NCBI RefSeq assembly: GCF_016545825.1
Contig: NC_052616.1
Location: 59,355,278 to 59,419,277 of the forward strand
DNA from: Eucalyptus grandis
Taxonomy: Eukaryota > Streptophyta > Magnoliopsida > Myrtales > Myrtaceae
Direction: 5' to 3'
DNA length: 64,000 nucleotides
A model generated the notes under the pieces. The model ran no database searches. It was not told the DNA's origin and saw nothing but the letters and a program-made list of their open reading frames with translations. The position numbers and the translations under genes are program-made. Position 1 is the first letter of the stretch; each line of letters starts with the position of its first letter. Of the stretch, positions 1 to 12,119 are shown piece by piece.

Positions 1-1217
1 GGCAGTCATTTCGCAACTTTTCGCGTTGAGATTTCCCTTACCTCGAACTGATCAAAGTTATAACTTTTGATAGCTCATGTGGACCATTGAGGTGGATTTC
101 TTTAAAGAGTTTCTCTGCAAAATATCAAAATTAAGGCATCATTTCAAATGTTATACGATCTATATTCCAATCACATCTTCAAGATTGATGTGACTTGCAT
201 CGATGCAACAAGAAAATATTGTTATCATATGATAAGGCATATAGAATTTATATTAGAGATACAAATTCCATTTAGGTTCCATACAAGTTCTAGGGCTATC
301 CATCAAAACAAGTTCCCTAATTATTTAATCTATAATTTATCATGTTACATGTTTAAGAGTTGGTTTCATGGTTTACCAAGTTCTATATGTAGTGTTAATT
401 AAATGATTGCAATAAATTATCATACTTATTTATGAATCATTGATCATAAGTCATATTTACATATACCAAAAATTATGAAATATTAACAAAGTAATTATCA
501 GTTATAAATATCCTCGCAAATGAAAACTCAAAATAGTTTCAAATTACACACATCATTAAATGCCGTAAAATGTTATAAGATTGTACGAAAACATAGAAAA
601 AAAGCACAAAAATCTTATTTCGCTAGAACTTGAAATCTATATATCAAAACGAGTTTCCCAATTTTTGAAACTGGAATCTACCTTATATATCTAAAAGAAA
701 ATCTAGAATCAAGAACCAGTGCAATTCTCAAATTTTCAATTCTACGCTGGAGCCGTGCCTTGTCGTGAGGGGGACGTTAAAAAACTCCTTTCAGACGCTG
801 GAAGACATCTCATTCAAATGACGAGCAATAAAGTCTGCAATGGCAACAGCTATCTTCGATGTTGCCTCAGCTCCCCTTCCGACAGCGACTCCAGCAACTC
901 ACCCACCGTCCGTTTAACCCCGTAGCTTTCGAATATGAAAGCAAAAACCCAATAAACAAATGCAGACTTCACGGAAGAGAAAGAGAGAGAGATCGCTTTA
1001 TGTATGAGCAAACGACAAGTGGCAATCACAGGCTTGGATCGCCTCTTCAGCTCTAGCTTTTACCTGCTTCACATGGATCACCACCCCCGCCACCCTCCTC
1101 CTCTGATCCGGCTCTAAATGATTTCAGTCCATCGTCGTCTCAGCATCACGGACATCCTCGGATCGACCATAGGCCAAGAACCCTCCATTCCACCACTCTC
1201 ATGAAGTCTTCCCCACC
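1..1217. other. Gene-free upstream stretch
   Basis: The first ~700 bases are AT-rich with no frame resembling a known protein. From about 700 the base composition becomes more mixed, and the last 200 bases before the ATG at 1218 look like a promoter and 5' leader of the next gene (C-rich, short in-frame stops). I see no RNA gene or transposon. Confidence 0.5.
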
Positions 1218-2960
1218 ATGGAAGATGAAGCAAGAGCGTTCGTGCTGCGGAGGAAGCCCATCTCCAGCTACCTGTCGTCGCCGGTGCTGCCGTCCGAGCC
1301 CGTCGAGCTGAACAGCTTCACGTCCTGCTTCAAGTGGGTGTGCGTCGACCAGTCCAGCCTGTGGCTGACCGGGCTGTCCTGGTCCGTCTTCTTCCTCTTC
1401 GCCGTCGCCGTCCCGTTGGCCTCGCATTTCTTGCTCCAGTGCTCGAGCTGCGACGCCAACCTCCAGCGGCCTTACCACATACCGGTGCAGATATCGCTCT
1501 CCGTGTTCGCCGCGATATCTTTCGTCTGCCTGTCGCGGTGGTCCCGTAAGTACGGGATCAGGAAGTTCTTGTTTCTAGATAAGTTGTGCGACTCGAGCGA
1601 TAATGTTCGTCGCGGATACTCGCAGCAGCTTCAGGTACGTTCGGTTTCGACTTTGATTGCCGTTCTGTTCTTGATGATCCAGCAGTTTTAATTGATTGGC
1701 AATTCATCATCAAAGTCAGAGAATTTTTAAGTGTTCTGTTGCATGCATTCATATTGCTGATCTAGGAATTGCAGTAAGCTAATGTAAACTCTGAATTAAT
1801 GACTGAACAAGCTTCAATGATGCTAATAAGAGGCGCAATTTGGATATAGTTGAGCATTCTTGATGTTTGCAGAGATCAGTCAAGCTGTGGACTTGGTTCG
1901 TTCTCCCGTGTTTTGCTGTCGAGACGGCATACAAGCTCTGGTGGTTCATCGACGGATCCACCAACATTCCTTACTATGGGAATCTCTACGTGAGCGACAC
2001 GATCCTCTGTGCGTTGGAGCTGCTTTCGTGGCTCTACCGGACCTCGATGTTCATCCTCGTGTGCGTCCTCTACCGGCCTGATTTGCTACCTGCACATCCT
2101 CAGACTGGAGGACTTTGCGCATGTCTTCGAGAAGGAAACTGAGGTGGTGTCGATCTTGAAGGAGCATCTCCGGTTCAGGAGGACTCTCAGGATCATAAGC
2201 CACCGCTTCCGATCATTCCTTCTCTTGTGTCTCATATTGGTCACGGCGAGCCAGTTCACTTTCGTGCTCTTGCTCACCCGTTCCGGCGCTAATGCCAATA
2301 TCTTCAAAGCCGGGGAGCTTTCAGTAATCTCTCTTTCTCACCAAAACGCCGATTTTGTCTTTGATTTGGGACTAAGTACCAGTCTGTTGACAGCACAACA
2401 TTGTTATTTTCTGTGTCACAGCTATGTTCCGTCAGCCTGCTCACGGGCCTCTTCATATGCCTGCGAAGCGCGACGAAGGTCTCGCACAAAGCCCAGTCCA
2501 TCACCGGACTTGCAGCGAAGTGGCACATCTGTGCTACGATTAACTCATTTGACGATAACGATGGTGAGACGCCCAGAATTGAGGTCGCTTCCACCCATGT
2601 TTTCCCCGCAGATGCAGAGTGGGAGTCCGAAGAAGAAGAAGAAGGAGACGGTGACGATGATCTCAACAATGCCAAAATAATGCCAATTTACGCACACACC
2701 ATCTCGTTCCACAAGAGGCAAGCTTTAGGTGAGAAGGAAAACTATGGAAGAGATTTTTTTTTCTTTACTCCTAGTCTAATTCATAAGAATAGCCATAATG
2801 AAGTTGAGTGACATTATTTGCAGTGACATACCTAGAGCACAACAAAGCAGGAATTACAGTTTATGGCTTTATGCTGGACAGGACTTATCTTCACACCATA
2901 TTCGGGATTGAATTCGCTCTTTTCCTATGGCTGCTGAACAAGACGATCGGAATTTCGTAA
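1218..2960 (+). CDS. DUF3537 / gustatory-receptor-like (GRL) seven-TM membrane protein, with one frameshift
   Basis: Four exons: 1218-1634, 1873-2323, 2422-2728 and 2824-2960, all with GT/AG introns and consistent phases; about 436 aa, the usual family length. The protein starts MEDEARAFVLRRKPISSYLS and matches the plant DUF3537 family, which has been proposed to be related to insect odorant/gustatory receptors; the biochemical role in plants is unknown. I count seven hydrophobic segments at roughly residues 48-72, 93-110, 143-163, 183-205, 250-272, 291-306 and 410-433, so it is an integral membrane protein. An acidic Glu/Asp loop (about residues 355-368, near 2620-2660) precedes the last TM. 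Oddity: exon 2 changes frame at 2077. ...FILVCVLYR reads in one frame and LICYLHILRLEDFA in the next, so one extra C in the CC pair at 2077-2078 must be ignored to keep the family sequence. Otherwise the gene looks intact. Family assignment is confident; functional status is open. Confidence 0.85.
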
Positions 2961-5451
2961 TCTCGCCGGAAAACAAAGGAGTCGGAGAATGTTACAGTCG
3001 CACTCAATCCACGTTCTGTATTTCGGTCAGGTCTGGGATGTGTAGTGTACACTGTACAGGGTCATGAGAGTTCTTATGAATGCACTGTTTCTGTAGAAGG
3101 TAAAGTCAATTCTCTTTCGCACCACAACACTCGTTGGGTAATGCAATTTGAAGAAAAAGGCATAATGCCATTCTGCGTAAAGTTACTTCTCTTTCCATAT
3201 ATAACTTATTTTGATATGTATAGCGCATTATTAGACTCACTAGCCGACTCCGGTTGTTCTCGGGTTCAAGAGTTGGCTCAGGAAGAGATTTCATCAATCT
3301 GTATGAAGAAAGTCCACCTGTATGTAGATTGATGATCTGTCTGCGTTGACTTCCATTGTGATCAGATTCATGGGTAGGGCCAACATAAGTAGGACCACTC
3401 TCCAAGGTCACAAGACTCATGGTGGATTAACACTTTCCTTGAACTTCATGTGAACTTCCTCTTTAGCACAGGACCTGTGTGTATAGCTAAAGAAAATGAG
3501 TCACAGGGTAGCTCTGAGACTTCAATTTGAAGTGAAAGTTACTGATAATCTGCAGTCATGAGAACCGAATGACAGTGATCAAAGCACTGAACATCCCACA
3601 TGTCATCCGATGAACAAATTGAAACAGACATGACTATGTTCCGGCTTTAGCATCATTCACGGGTGTATTTTGGGTCACAGAACTTGCTTTGCTCTTGAAA
3701 TACCTGTGGTATTTGGCGCTGCCAAATGGAATAACAGAAAAGGAATACAAGTATCTTCTAACCATGCTCATTGGATCTAAATAATTATGTGTTGGTTGTA
3801 CCTGAAGAATCAGATTCATGAAAAGCATCATTCTAGCTGCTTGAATCGTCATGGAGCTTAGATAACATCAGTTGCTTAAAGAACATTCACGAAAAGTCTC
3901 TCGGACATGACAAAAACAAAGGCAAAGCAGACAAAGAGGGGACACATTGCTAATGCCACATTATTTACTAATGGAGTCACCTGGGAAGGCCTCCATAAAC
4001 AAATGGACCAAATGCTTTGCATCACATCGGGACTGCACAAATTGATTCGAAGATTGTTAGACCAACCAGTACCATTCGCCACACCATGGAAGATAAAAGA
4101 ACTGTAGAAAAGAGAATATGGAGCAAACAAAAATCAGCATTCAGACTACAAATAGTAGTTACTGTCCAATAAGTCATGAAGCATTTTTCTTTACTATTTC
4201 CTCTTCTTCGATTAAGACTCCAGCTATCTATTGAGAATTCGACAGAAACAGACAGACAAAACCTTCATTTGCTGTCTTTAATAGTATTTTTTTTTTTTTT
4301 TTTTTTGCCCATTTTGGCTTGTTACTGTCTTTACTGGTTATACAAGAACAAGAAGGCATGTAAATGGAAATGCACTATGGTTAACCTGATGTCACAAGGA
4401 ATATGCAATTTGGGGACAAGGACATCATCAGTGGGGCTTCTGGAAAGGTTTGGCTCCTAGAAACATTGGAAACATCAAAGAATTCATTGTCTGATATAGA
4501 CAAAGTTGAATCTAGTCCAGAACATCTAAATTCCATTCTCATAAAGAGTGTACCTTCCCTGAGGAAGTCAGGAACCACAGACGACTTCCACCATGTCTGT
4601 AAGTACTCTCAAGTCAATCGGCATCTTTTTTTTCCAGTGTTCTGAGATCAGATATTAGACTGTTTCTTTGTTCTTTCATTCAAAAACTGTCCTAGCAATG
4701 CAAAGTGTACGGTCCTCTTACCATTATCGTTCTGCATCTGTCTGTTATTTCCCTGAATTAGATCTGCCATGTTGATTCTGATTTCTTCTGCCTGTATTGC
4801 TCACTGAGTAGCCAGATGATCATAACATTGTGGTCATTTAGAGCCAGTTCAAGGACATGAACATTAACACAATTGAACTTGCATATGCCTATTTGGATCC
4901 CATCTGAAAAGTTTTTCAATCCCAATTTACAACAAATTGAAAGCCGTCGGAACCCCAGTATATGGAGCATGTCCTTGAATTCCCTAACTGAACCAAGAAC
5001 ATAACACGACATTTAACAGTCGTAACTTCTATTATGAAGTGCAGTAATTTATCATGGGAAACCTCATACAAACGTCAACAGAACATTCCAAATCCAACTT
5101 ATGTGTTTGAGGTCATTTTCAAGGTCGAAACTTTTACATATGACATCAGCAGAATGGTTTATTTGTGATAGGTGGGTAGGATTTGCGTGCATTTTTTACC
5201 TGGCAGTGACAAGGAAACACCAGGTTTTTGCACCTAGACAACACCAGTAAGCTTAAAACTAACTTATGTATGAACTTGTGCTCATGAATCTTGCACTAGC
5301 TTGTTCACATTTTGATTGACTCCTAGCTCGACCACACAGTGACTTCTGCTCGAAAAGAATATTCAATTATAATTTGTAGAGTGCGTTCTTCTATTAGACT
5401 AATGTTATTGTGCACATTCCTTGTATTGAATAACCATCTCCATAAATTCAG
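2961..5451. other. Intergenic DNA before the RIN4-like gene
   Basis: Mostly non-coding, AT-rich sequence with a T17-18 run near 4290-4306. Short frames on both strands resemble nothing I know. The tiny first exon expected for a RIN4-type gene (usually encoding only Met-Ala or so) should lie somewhere here, but I could not place it. One exon-like block at 4385-4598 is listed separately. Confidence 0.4.
4385..4598 (+). other. Possible exon of unknown protein
   Basis: An open stretch reading MQFGDKDIISGASGKVWLLE from 4403 ends at a strong splice donor (T|GTAAGT at 4599). The peptide is Ser/Lys/Glu-rich and not recognised. Its end phase (1) does not fit the next clear exon at 5452/5458 (phase 0), so if it belongs to the RIN4-like gene another exon is missing between them. 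It could equally be chance. Confidence 0.2.
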
Positions 5452-5457
5452 CCTCAG

Positions 5458-7621
5458 CATCGCTCCCACGTCCCCAAATTCGGCAGCTGGGACAGGGGCA
5501 AGGACGAAGTTCGATACACGGCCTACTTTGATAATGCACGCCAAGAGAAAGCCGGAGTCAGGATAAATCCTAATGACCCTGAGGAGAATCCAGAGGCCTT
5601 CATGCCTGGACCCATCTGTGACATGGAAAAGATTTTCAATTCAGTCCAAGCCATTTCATCCACGAAAAGACAAGGCAGCCAGGTAAGCGCGCCAGTGCTC
5701 ATAGAAGAAGCCTTTCCGATCAACCAAAAGCAGGTTACACTACTGGCTCGTCTTCATCAATGCAAAGAGGTAGGAGGTACCGAAGAGAAAGGGATGCAAC
5801 CAATCCATGTGATCATCCTGTAAGTTACTTCATGATTCAGAAGCTATCTCTACAGCAAATAACAAAGTATTCTTTTGGCATATTGATAAGCGTCTGCCTT
5901 AGAAAGAAATCAGAACGTGGAGGGAATTGAATCTGTAGGGAATGCAAGGTTCTAAGTTTATGATCTCTAACACGGTTTAATAGTTAACACTGTGAAAGGT
6001 CTTGATGATGAAATCTACATTCTTCCAGTGAAATCATCAAGAATATGAAAGAGGAAAGTTCAAAGGGCTGATTAACTTCAATCTACGCAAGGAAATTCCT
6101 AATAAGCCAATTCTTTTAAACTGTAAATTGCGTTGCCTTGCTGGAGTTCTTCTATTGATCACTCTCCAACTTGATTGTACATTGCCTTCTATTTTTAAGA
6201 ACGGTCCAGACCATCATTTCTATAGGCGAAAGGGGCAAAAAAATGGAGATTTGTTAATGTCTCGGTGCAAACAGGAAGAAGCTCCATCACTTATAAGTGC
6301 GTTGATTGACATCTCCTCCTAAATTCAGTGCATCATCAGAAGAAAACTGATACTGGTTTTCAGAACAGCATTATTTCCTTAACATCCAGGACCCAGATAT
6401 GAATTGAGGGATCAATTATATGTTGCACAGATAACATCACGTTCTCGTGAAGTGATGTCCTGGTTTTGTCCTTGCATGATTTGCGGTTTCACCATATCTA
6501 GAAAAGATCACTTAAAATAGATGCATATGTTAGATTTGTTTCTTGCATATGCATATGCTTTGTTTCTCAATTTGTGCTCTCAAGTTTCCTGCAATCAACC
6601 TTAGAATTGAATTGGCCACAGAAACACTTGCGTGCTCCAAAACATGGAAACTTGGCCAATGTTAGAATTCCACGGGCAGCATGTTCTGGGAGCGCACGCC
6701 GAGACAAAACCAGCAAAAAGATGATTCCAAACGACCCTGAGGAGAATCCAGGTGCCTTTTCACCTAGGACAGGAGGGACTTGTAGTTTCTTCTGTTTGAA
6801 TTCAGCCAAATCAAGTTCGTCCCAGAAACAACATGGGGCTCGCAGTGCCGGTTCTCACAGGAGGAGCTTTTCCAATGAACTAAAGAGAAAGAGCTTCAGC
6901 GCAAAAAAAGGCTTCTCGCCATCAGTGCAAAGAAGCTCAGGACCCTCAGGACAGAGGAACAGAGGTCGACCAGCAGATAATTCTGTAAGTACTGCCCCGT
7001 TTGTGTTGCATCAGCCCCACTTTTTGGAGAAAACATTTCCAAGATTGATTATAACATGACATAGATCTCTCACTTCAATTCTTCTCCTTTCTGCATTTGC
7101 CTTCCATGAAACTATATTGTTCAGTGACCAAATGATGCTTATTAAGTGTTATCTTTCTTTCAAGTGGCAGCATCTCGGCGCAACGCATGTACCAGTGTTC
7201 GGTGACTGGGACGAGACTGATCCAAATTCAGGAGAAGGCTACACCGAGAGGTTCAACAGCATAAAGGAAGAAAAAGAGAATGCCTCGTCCAACTTCCAAA
7301 CTGTGCTCTCGATTCCGACCAATTACTCAGATAGCCCCACGAAGGAGGGAGTCCCCTCTTACCTATTCAAGGTAGCATATCTTGAATTAGTATTATAAGC
7401 TTTATGCAACCAATTCGAAACTTGTTTCAGAAGACTAAGTTTATCATACTATCTTGGAACTTGATCAAATACACCCTCGAGATATCAATATCTGCCCTAT
7501 TCTAGTTCATGACATTGGTCCGCTCAATCTTCTGCAGACATACTGCCGTGTGTTTTCAAGCAGGAAACAGTTATTCACGAGATTCCGCCGACTTATCCAG
7601 GCTGACAAGCTGCGATCTTAG
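5458..7621 (+). CDS. RIN4-like NOI-domain protein (three NOI modules, start exon not found)
   Basis: Exons seen: 5458-5682 (or from 5452), 6622-6984, 7171-7371 and 7538-7621, all phase 0, giving about 290 residues without the N-terminus. RIN4-family proteins are plasma-membrane immune regulators guarded by NLR receptors and cleaved by the bacterial protease AvrRpt2 at PxFGxW sites. Module 1 reads VPKFGSWD...RYTAYFDNAR...NPNDPEENPEAF, a canonical NOI. Module 2 (6622-6984) keeps ARRDKTSKKM and PNDPEENPGAF, but its cleavage core is APKHGNL, lacking the FGxW, and the PYTxxF stretch is replaced. Module 3 reads VPVFGDWDETDPNSGEGYTE, like the C-terminal NOI of RIN4. The middle is Ser/Lys/Arg-rich and probably disordered. 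The last exon ends TYCRVFSSRKQ...KLRS with a single Cys instead of the usual C-terminal Cys cluster used for lipidation. An additional exon around 5734-5821 with a GTAAGT donor is possible. Family confident; exact exon set uncertain. Confidence 0.75.
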
Positions 7622-9106
7622 TGCTGGCACGAAAGGAAACCATAGAGGACCGATGAATATAATTGCACTGGTCAGAACCTTAGGTGCATTCTTCCTTTTC
7701 ATGTCCTTCGGCAGGAAAACAATAGAATCATGTCATATCAGTCTAAAGAATGTGAGGATGAATTTCCCAGTTGTACTTTTACTCAACCGGCTCGTTCGTG
7801 CTTGATACTTATTGACCTTGATAAGACTTATGATGCATGAAGCGCGAACCGTGACCATTGATAGTCAGCGAAAAACGGTCGAATACAAACCATAAGGAAT
7901 AGTCTGAGTTCACAGGCCGATGATTTTTGCACCTTGACAGCACGAGGCTTCTTGTTCAATTCAAATCCGGCAGAACTCGGGCCCGTATCGAAAGAAAGTG
8001 ATTTTTCTTGAAAATCGCATGCTTTGATGAGTAGCTTGGTTGTAATCGGACTAGAGCGGCGGTCCTAATCCGGAGACGAGAGCCAACTTACTGTGATTAT
8101 GTCAGGGCACGGCAAAGAGAGAAGTAACATAGAAAGGAAATAGAAAAGTGATAGTTCATTTTGTTTCCTCGCACCAACCTCCGCGAAATGCCTGTGGCGG
8201 CAAAAAACCGCCGGCCACCTGAAAGTAGAGAGCTCGCCCTCCACTCCAAAGTACGCGATGAGCCTGGCGGCAAGGCCTGCCACCGTTATTTGGACACCCT
8301 TTTCTGGTAAGGAAGAATATCGCCCCAAGACGGGTGGCTGCCGCCGGAGGAGGAGGAGGATGACGGTTGCCACTGCGTTCCGGGATCAGATCAGAGGGCC
8401 TTGTGTTGCAAATAGACGTGATGTCGCCCTGACCACAGCTGGCCGCCACAGGCATTGGCTTGGCAGTCGGCCTCGCATCGTGTGGGAAAAACCGAACGGA
8501 CTGTCAAAATAAAACAGGAGGTGAAGTACAAATTACCAAACCTCTTAAAGGCAATTACTTCATTCCCAACGGTATTATGCAGATTTACAAACAATACAAT
8601 ACCTTGAACCCACTATACAAACAAACTTCAATCGGACCTTTTCTTGAACCAACATACTTAGAGAAAAAACTTAAAAAGAGGAGATGCCTTCTTATTCCTT
8701 TTCTTCTTCTCTTCTTCTTCAGAATGGAGAATTAGTTCATTTCCATTTATAAAGTTTTATTGAATATGAACCGAAGAGATACATAAATTGAAGAGGCATA
8801 TGAACTACAAAAATACATTAGCTGAAGTGATTTATGAACTTAAGAGATACACGGACCGAAGAGATATATCTCATTTTGCTCACTTTCGTTAATTCATTAG
8901 ACTATAATAACTACACCTTAAACTCTTGCAGGGTTGCGGCTTTCTAGAGTTGCCACCCTACAGTGAACTCTCGTGGATTTCACACCTACCCAGGCGGTCG
9001 TCACTGCCGGCCGCATCTGAACGGCCTCTCTGGGCCGTCGGGAGATTCCTTGCGTTGGCGGTGACGACCAAGATGAAGTCATTTAACAAATTTATTAGAA
9101 ATCAAT
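7622..9106. other. Gene-poor stretch
   Basis: A GC-richer island at about 8150-8510 has open frames on both strands (for example plus 8258-8512), but none resembles a known family and neither strand has a convincing splice context. A second small GC-rich patch lies at 8930-9070. I see no RNA gene. These could be 5' ends of untranslated transcripts or decayed gene pieces. Confidence 0.35.
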
Positions 9107-9800
9107 GCTGAACCGTTGGCTCCTAGTTTGACATTGGAAGTCTAATCTTGGAGAAATCGACTGTAACTAGGCTAGGGCTAGGGCAAATGCCTTCAATGTT
9201 CCTGTCGTACTAGGATCGGAATCATCAAACTCATAAAGGCCGGCGCATCTCATTTGTCGCATCACAAATTTTCCCTCTTGTTGGGACTATCCGTCAAACC
9301 CAATACGAACTGAAATTTTATAAACATAGATGGCATGATGTTACATCTAAATAAGTATAAAATATGAAACAAAATTTATGCCGTCGAAATATCAATTAGA
9401 TTCATGAACAATCCTACAATGAGAGGTACCTCATGAGTATTATAACCTTCGTATGATGTCTATTTCAAAATTTTAATTTTTCATTTGATTGACATAATCA
9501 TTCCACTTGGCTGTCATACTTTTCAATCGGCCAATTGAGTGCTGTAACTCACAAGTGTCATATCCAATTTTCCAGCTTGTTAACAATTTTTAAGAGCTAT
9601 AGCACTAAAGTGATAGATTGAAAAAATGCAACACATAAAGTGAGTGAAGTACGAAATTATGCCACGGGAAAATTATAACATTTCCGGTGCCACCAAAGCG
9701 ATCGATTGAAAACTATGACACATTAATGAGCACCATATGAAAGTGATGTCGCTCAAGTGTGTCATTGGAAAAACTTGGATAAACAACATGAGAAAGTTAC
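9107..9800. repeat. Diverged direct repeat, copy A
   Basis: This AT-rich segment recurs at 9925-10160 plus 11640-12070. Shared landmarks are TTGGAAGTCTAATCTTGGAG, GACTCATAAAGGCCGGC-like and TTTGTCGCATCACAAAT at the start. Further in come TTGACATAAT..TTTCACTTGG and AATTGAGTGCTGTAA. The unit also has internal, loosely repeating phrases such as GTGATAGATTGAAAA and TCAAGTGT, suggesting an old satellite or non-autonomous element. No coding potential. Confidence 0.7.
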
Positions 9801-10164
9801 AACAATTTTGATGTCCTTTTCTTGATATTTGATTCTTTTATTTAGAAAATAATATAAATAATGAACTTTAATTCAATATTTAAAAGAAAACTGTTAGAAT
9901 GAAGTCATTAAAAAAGTTTTAGAAGTCAATGCTCATGCAGGGGCTCCTAATTTGACGTTGGAAGTCTAATCTTGGAGAAATCGAGGGTCGGCTATGGCAT
10001 GTGCCTTCAATATTTGTGTTGTACAAGAATCGAAATTATCGACTCATAAAGGCCGGCACATACATTTGTCGCATCACAAATCTTTTCCTCTTGTCGGGAC
10101 TACACGTCGAACCAAAGAGGAATCGAAATAGTACGATGTTACGTTTAAAAAAGTGTAGAATATG

Positions 10165-11640
10165 AAAGAAAATTTAAGGACTTCTTCGACGTGCGGACCC
10201 CTCAAGTGCCTTAACTTTGCCCAAGGGACACTTAAGTGCCATAACTTACGAAAGGTACACTTAAGTGCCAAAATCGGAGTAAAAGAGATCACTTGAGTGC
10301 CAATCCGGCCAAAATCCGGCCAAAACGCCAACGTGGCGTTTTTCCGGCGAAGCGCGGCCAAAACGGCGCCGTTTTGCACGTTGACGTGGCCAAAATGGCG
10401 TCATTTCGACTGATGTGGAACAAAATAAATAAATAAATAATTTAATTTAATTTAAAATTAAATTTAGTTAAAATATTTTAAAAATAATATTTAAAATTTA
10501 AAAAACTTTAAAAAAATTAAAAAAATTAAAAAAAAAAGGAAGGGGGAGGCGGCCGAGGGATCGCCCCGGCCCCCGCCGCCCGCCGCCGGAAGAGCGGCGA
10601 CGGCGGGGAGGGTCGGCCGGGTCGCGGGCCCCGGCCAAGGGCCGGCGACTGGGCCGACCGGCGGCGAGGGCTCGCGAGCCTCGTCGCCGGGATCGGGGCG
10701 AGGGCCGCGAGCCCTCACGCGGATGGCGAGGGCTCGCGCCCTCGCCGCCGGGATCTCGGGCGAGGCTCGCGGCCCTCGCCGGCCGGATCCGGGCGAGGGC
10801 TCGTGGCCCTCACCGGCGACGGGGCGCGGGCTCGCGAGCCCTCACCGCTAGATCTAGGCGAGGGCCGCGAGCCCTCGCCGCCGGAGATCGGGCGAGGGCT
10901 CGCGAGCCCTCGGGATCTCGGGGCGAGGGTCGCGAGCCTCGCCGCTGGATCGGGGCGAGGGCCGCGAGCCTCGCCGCTAGATCTGGGGGCGCGCGGCCCT
11001 CTGCCCATCCGGCGAGGGCCGCGACTGCCGGATCGGGGGCGAGGGCCGTGACCCTCGCCCCGAGATCGGGCGAGGGCTCGCGAGCCCTCGCTGCGTGATC
11101 GGCCGGGGTCGCCGCCCTCGGCCGTGGCCCTGGCGACCCGGCCGACCCTCCCGCCGTCGCCGGCCCTTCCGGCGGCGGCGGGGCTGACGGCCGAGGGCTG
11201 ATCCCCGCCCGCCTCCCCATTCCCTTTTTTTTTTTTTTTTAATTTTTAATTTTTTAATTTTTAAAAATATTTTTAAAGGTTTTTAAAGTTTTTTAAAACA
11301 TTTTAAATAAATTTAATTTTAAAATTATTATTTTTAAATATTTTAACTAAATTTAATTTTAAAATTAATTTAATTAATTTTTTAATTTTCTTTTTGCCAC
11401 GTCGGCCCAAAACGACGCCGTTTTGGCCACGTCGGTGTGCAAAACGGTGTCGTTTTGGGCGCTTCACCGGAAATACGCCACGTTGGCGTTTTGGCCGGAC
11501 TTTGGCCGGAGTGGCACTCAAGTGATCCGTTTTTCGAATTTGGCACTTAAGTGTACCTTTCGTAAGTTATGGCAAGACTTAAGTGTCCTTGGCAAAGATT
11601 ATGGCACTTGAAGCGTTCTTTTGCCGGACTTTTCTATAGA
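10165..11640. mobile_element. Non-autonomous long-TIR DNA transposon (Mutator-like in style)
   Basis: The ends are long inverted repeats of roughly 250-380 bases. The left end carries GGACACTTAAGTGCC, ATAACTTACGAAAGGTACAC and TTAAGTGCCAAA, then GGCCAAAACGCCAACGTGGCG and the palindromic AAAACGGCGCCGTTTT. The right end (11390-11640) carries the reverse complements in mirrored order. Inside both ends is an AT-rich A/T-run zone, and the centre is a GC-rich repeat core. There is no transposase, so it would need one supplied in trans. Long TIRs without coding capacity suit a Mutator-like element, but I could not find a clean 9-bp target duplication, so the superfamily is inference. Confidence 0.75.
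10545..11220. repeat. GC-rich palindromic repeat core of the transposon
   Basis: Roughly 675 bases of very GC-rich sequence built from irregular copies of GCGAGGGCTCGCGAGCCCTC and variants (GATCGGGGCGAGGGCCGCGAG). The motif is itself near-palindromic. Frames are open on both strands only because the repeat lacks stops; the predicted peptides are Arg/Pro/Gly/Ala repeats and should not be taken as genes. Confidence 0.8.
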
Positions 11641-12119
11641 TATTTGAAAAACAAGGGCATCCATAGGTGTTGTAATTTTCATATGACGCCCATTTCGAAA
11701 TCATAACTTTTCATTTTATTGACATAACTGTTTCACTTGGATGTCGTATGTTTTAATTGGTAAATTGAGTGCTGTAATTAAAAAAGAAAATTGCCTCAAG
11801 TGTAATCTTTGAGTTTCCAACAATTGTTAACATTTTCTAAGAGCTATAACATCAAAATGATAGATTGAAAATACAACACATAAATGAGTGTGATACGAAA
11901 GTTATGCTGCTCAAGTAATTCATTGAAAACACTCGAGTGGATGCCATGAGAAAGTTACAACATTCTCGATGATCAATTGAAAAGGTATGATACCTAAATG
12001 AGCATCATATGAAAGTGATGTTACTCGAATGTTTATTTGAAAACGCTTGAGTAAGTAAAATGATAAAGTTATAACAGCTTCGGTATCATCTTTTCGATAT
12101 TTGACTCTCTCTTTTTTTT

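Larger units (their letters stand above)
9925..12070. repeat. Diverged direct repeat, copy A', interrupted by a transposon
   Basis: This is the second copy of the 9107-9800 repeat. Its left part (9925-10160) and right part (11640-12070) together follow copy A in order, and the GC-rich inverted-repeat element at about 10165-11640 sits between them. Copy A shows what the uninterrupted site looked like, around 9365-9400. Confidence 0.65.

Noticed and set aside
8065..8512. GC-rich frames on both strands as a gene
   Set aside because: No recognisable domain, no consistent splice context, and frames are open on both strands alike.
10715..11220. Long open frames on both strands (Arg/Pro/Gly/Ala-rich peptides)
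   Set aside because: They come from a GC-rich repeat that lacks stop codons in all frames; peptides are repetitive and match no family.
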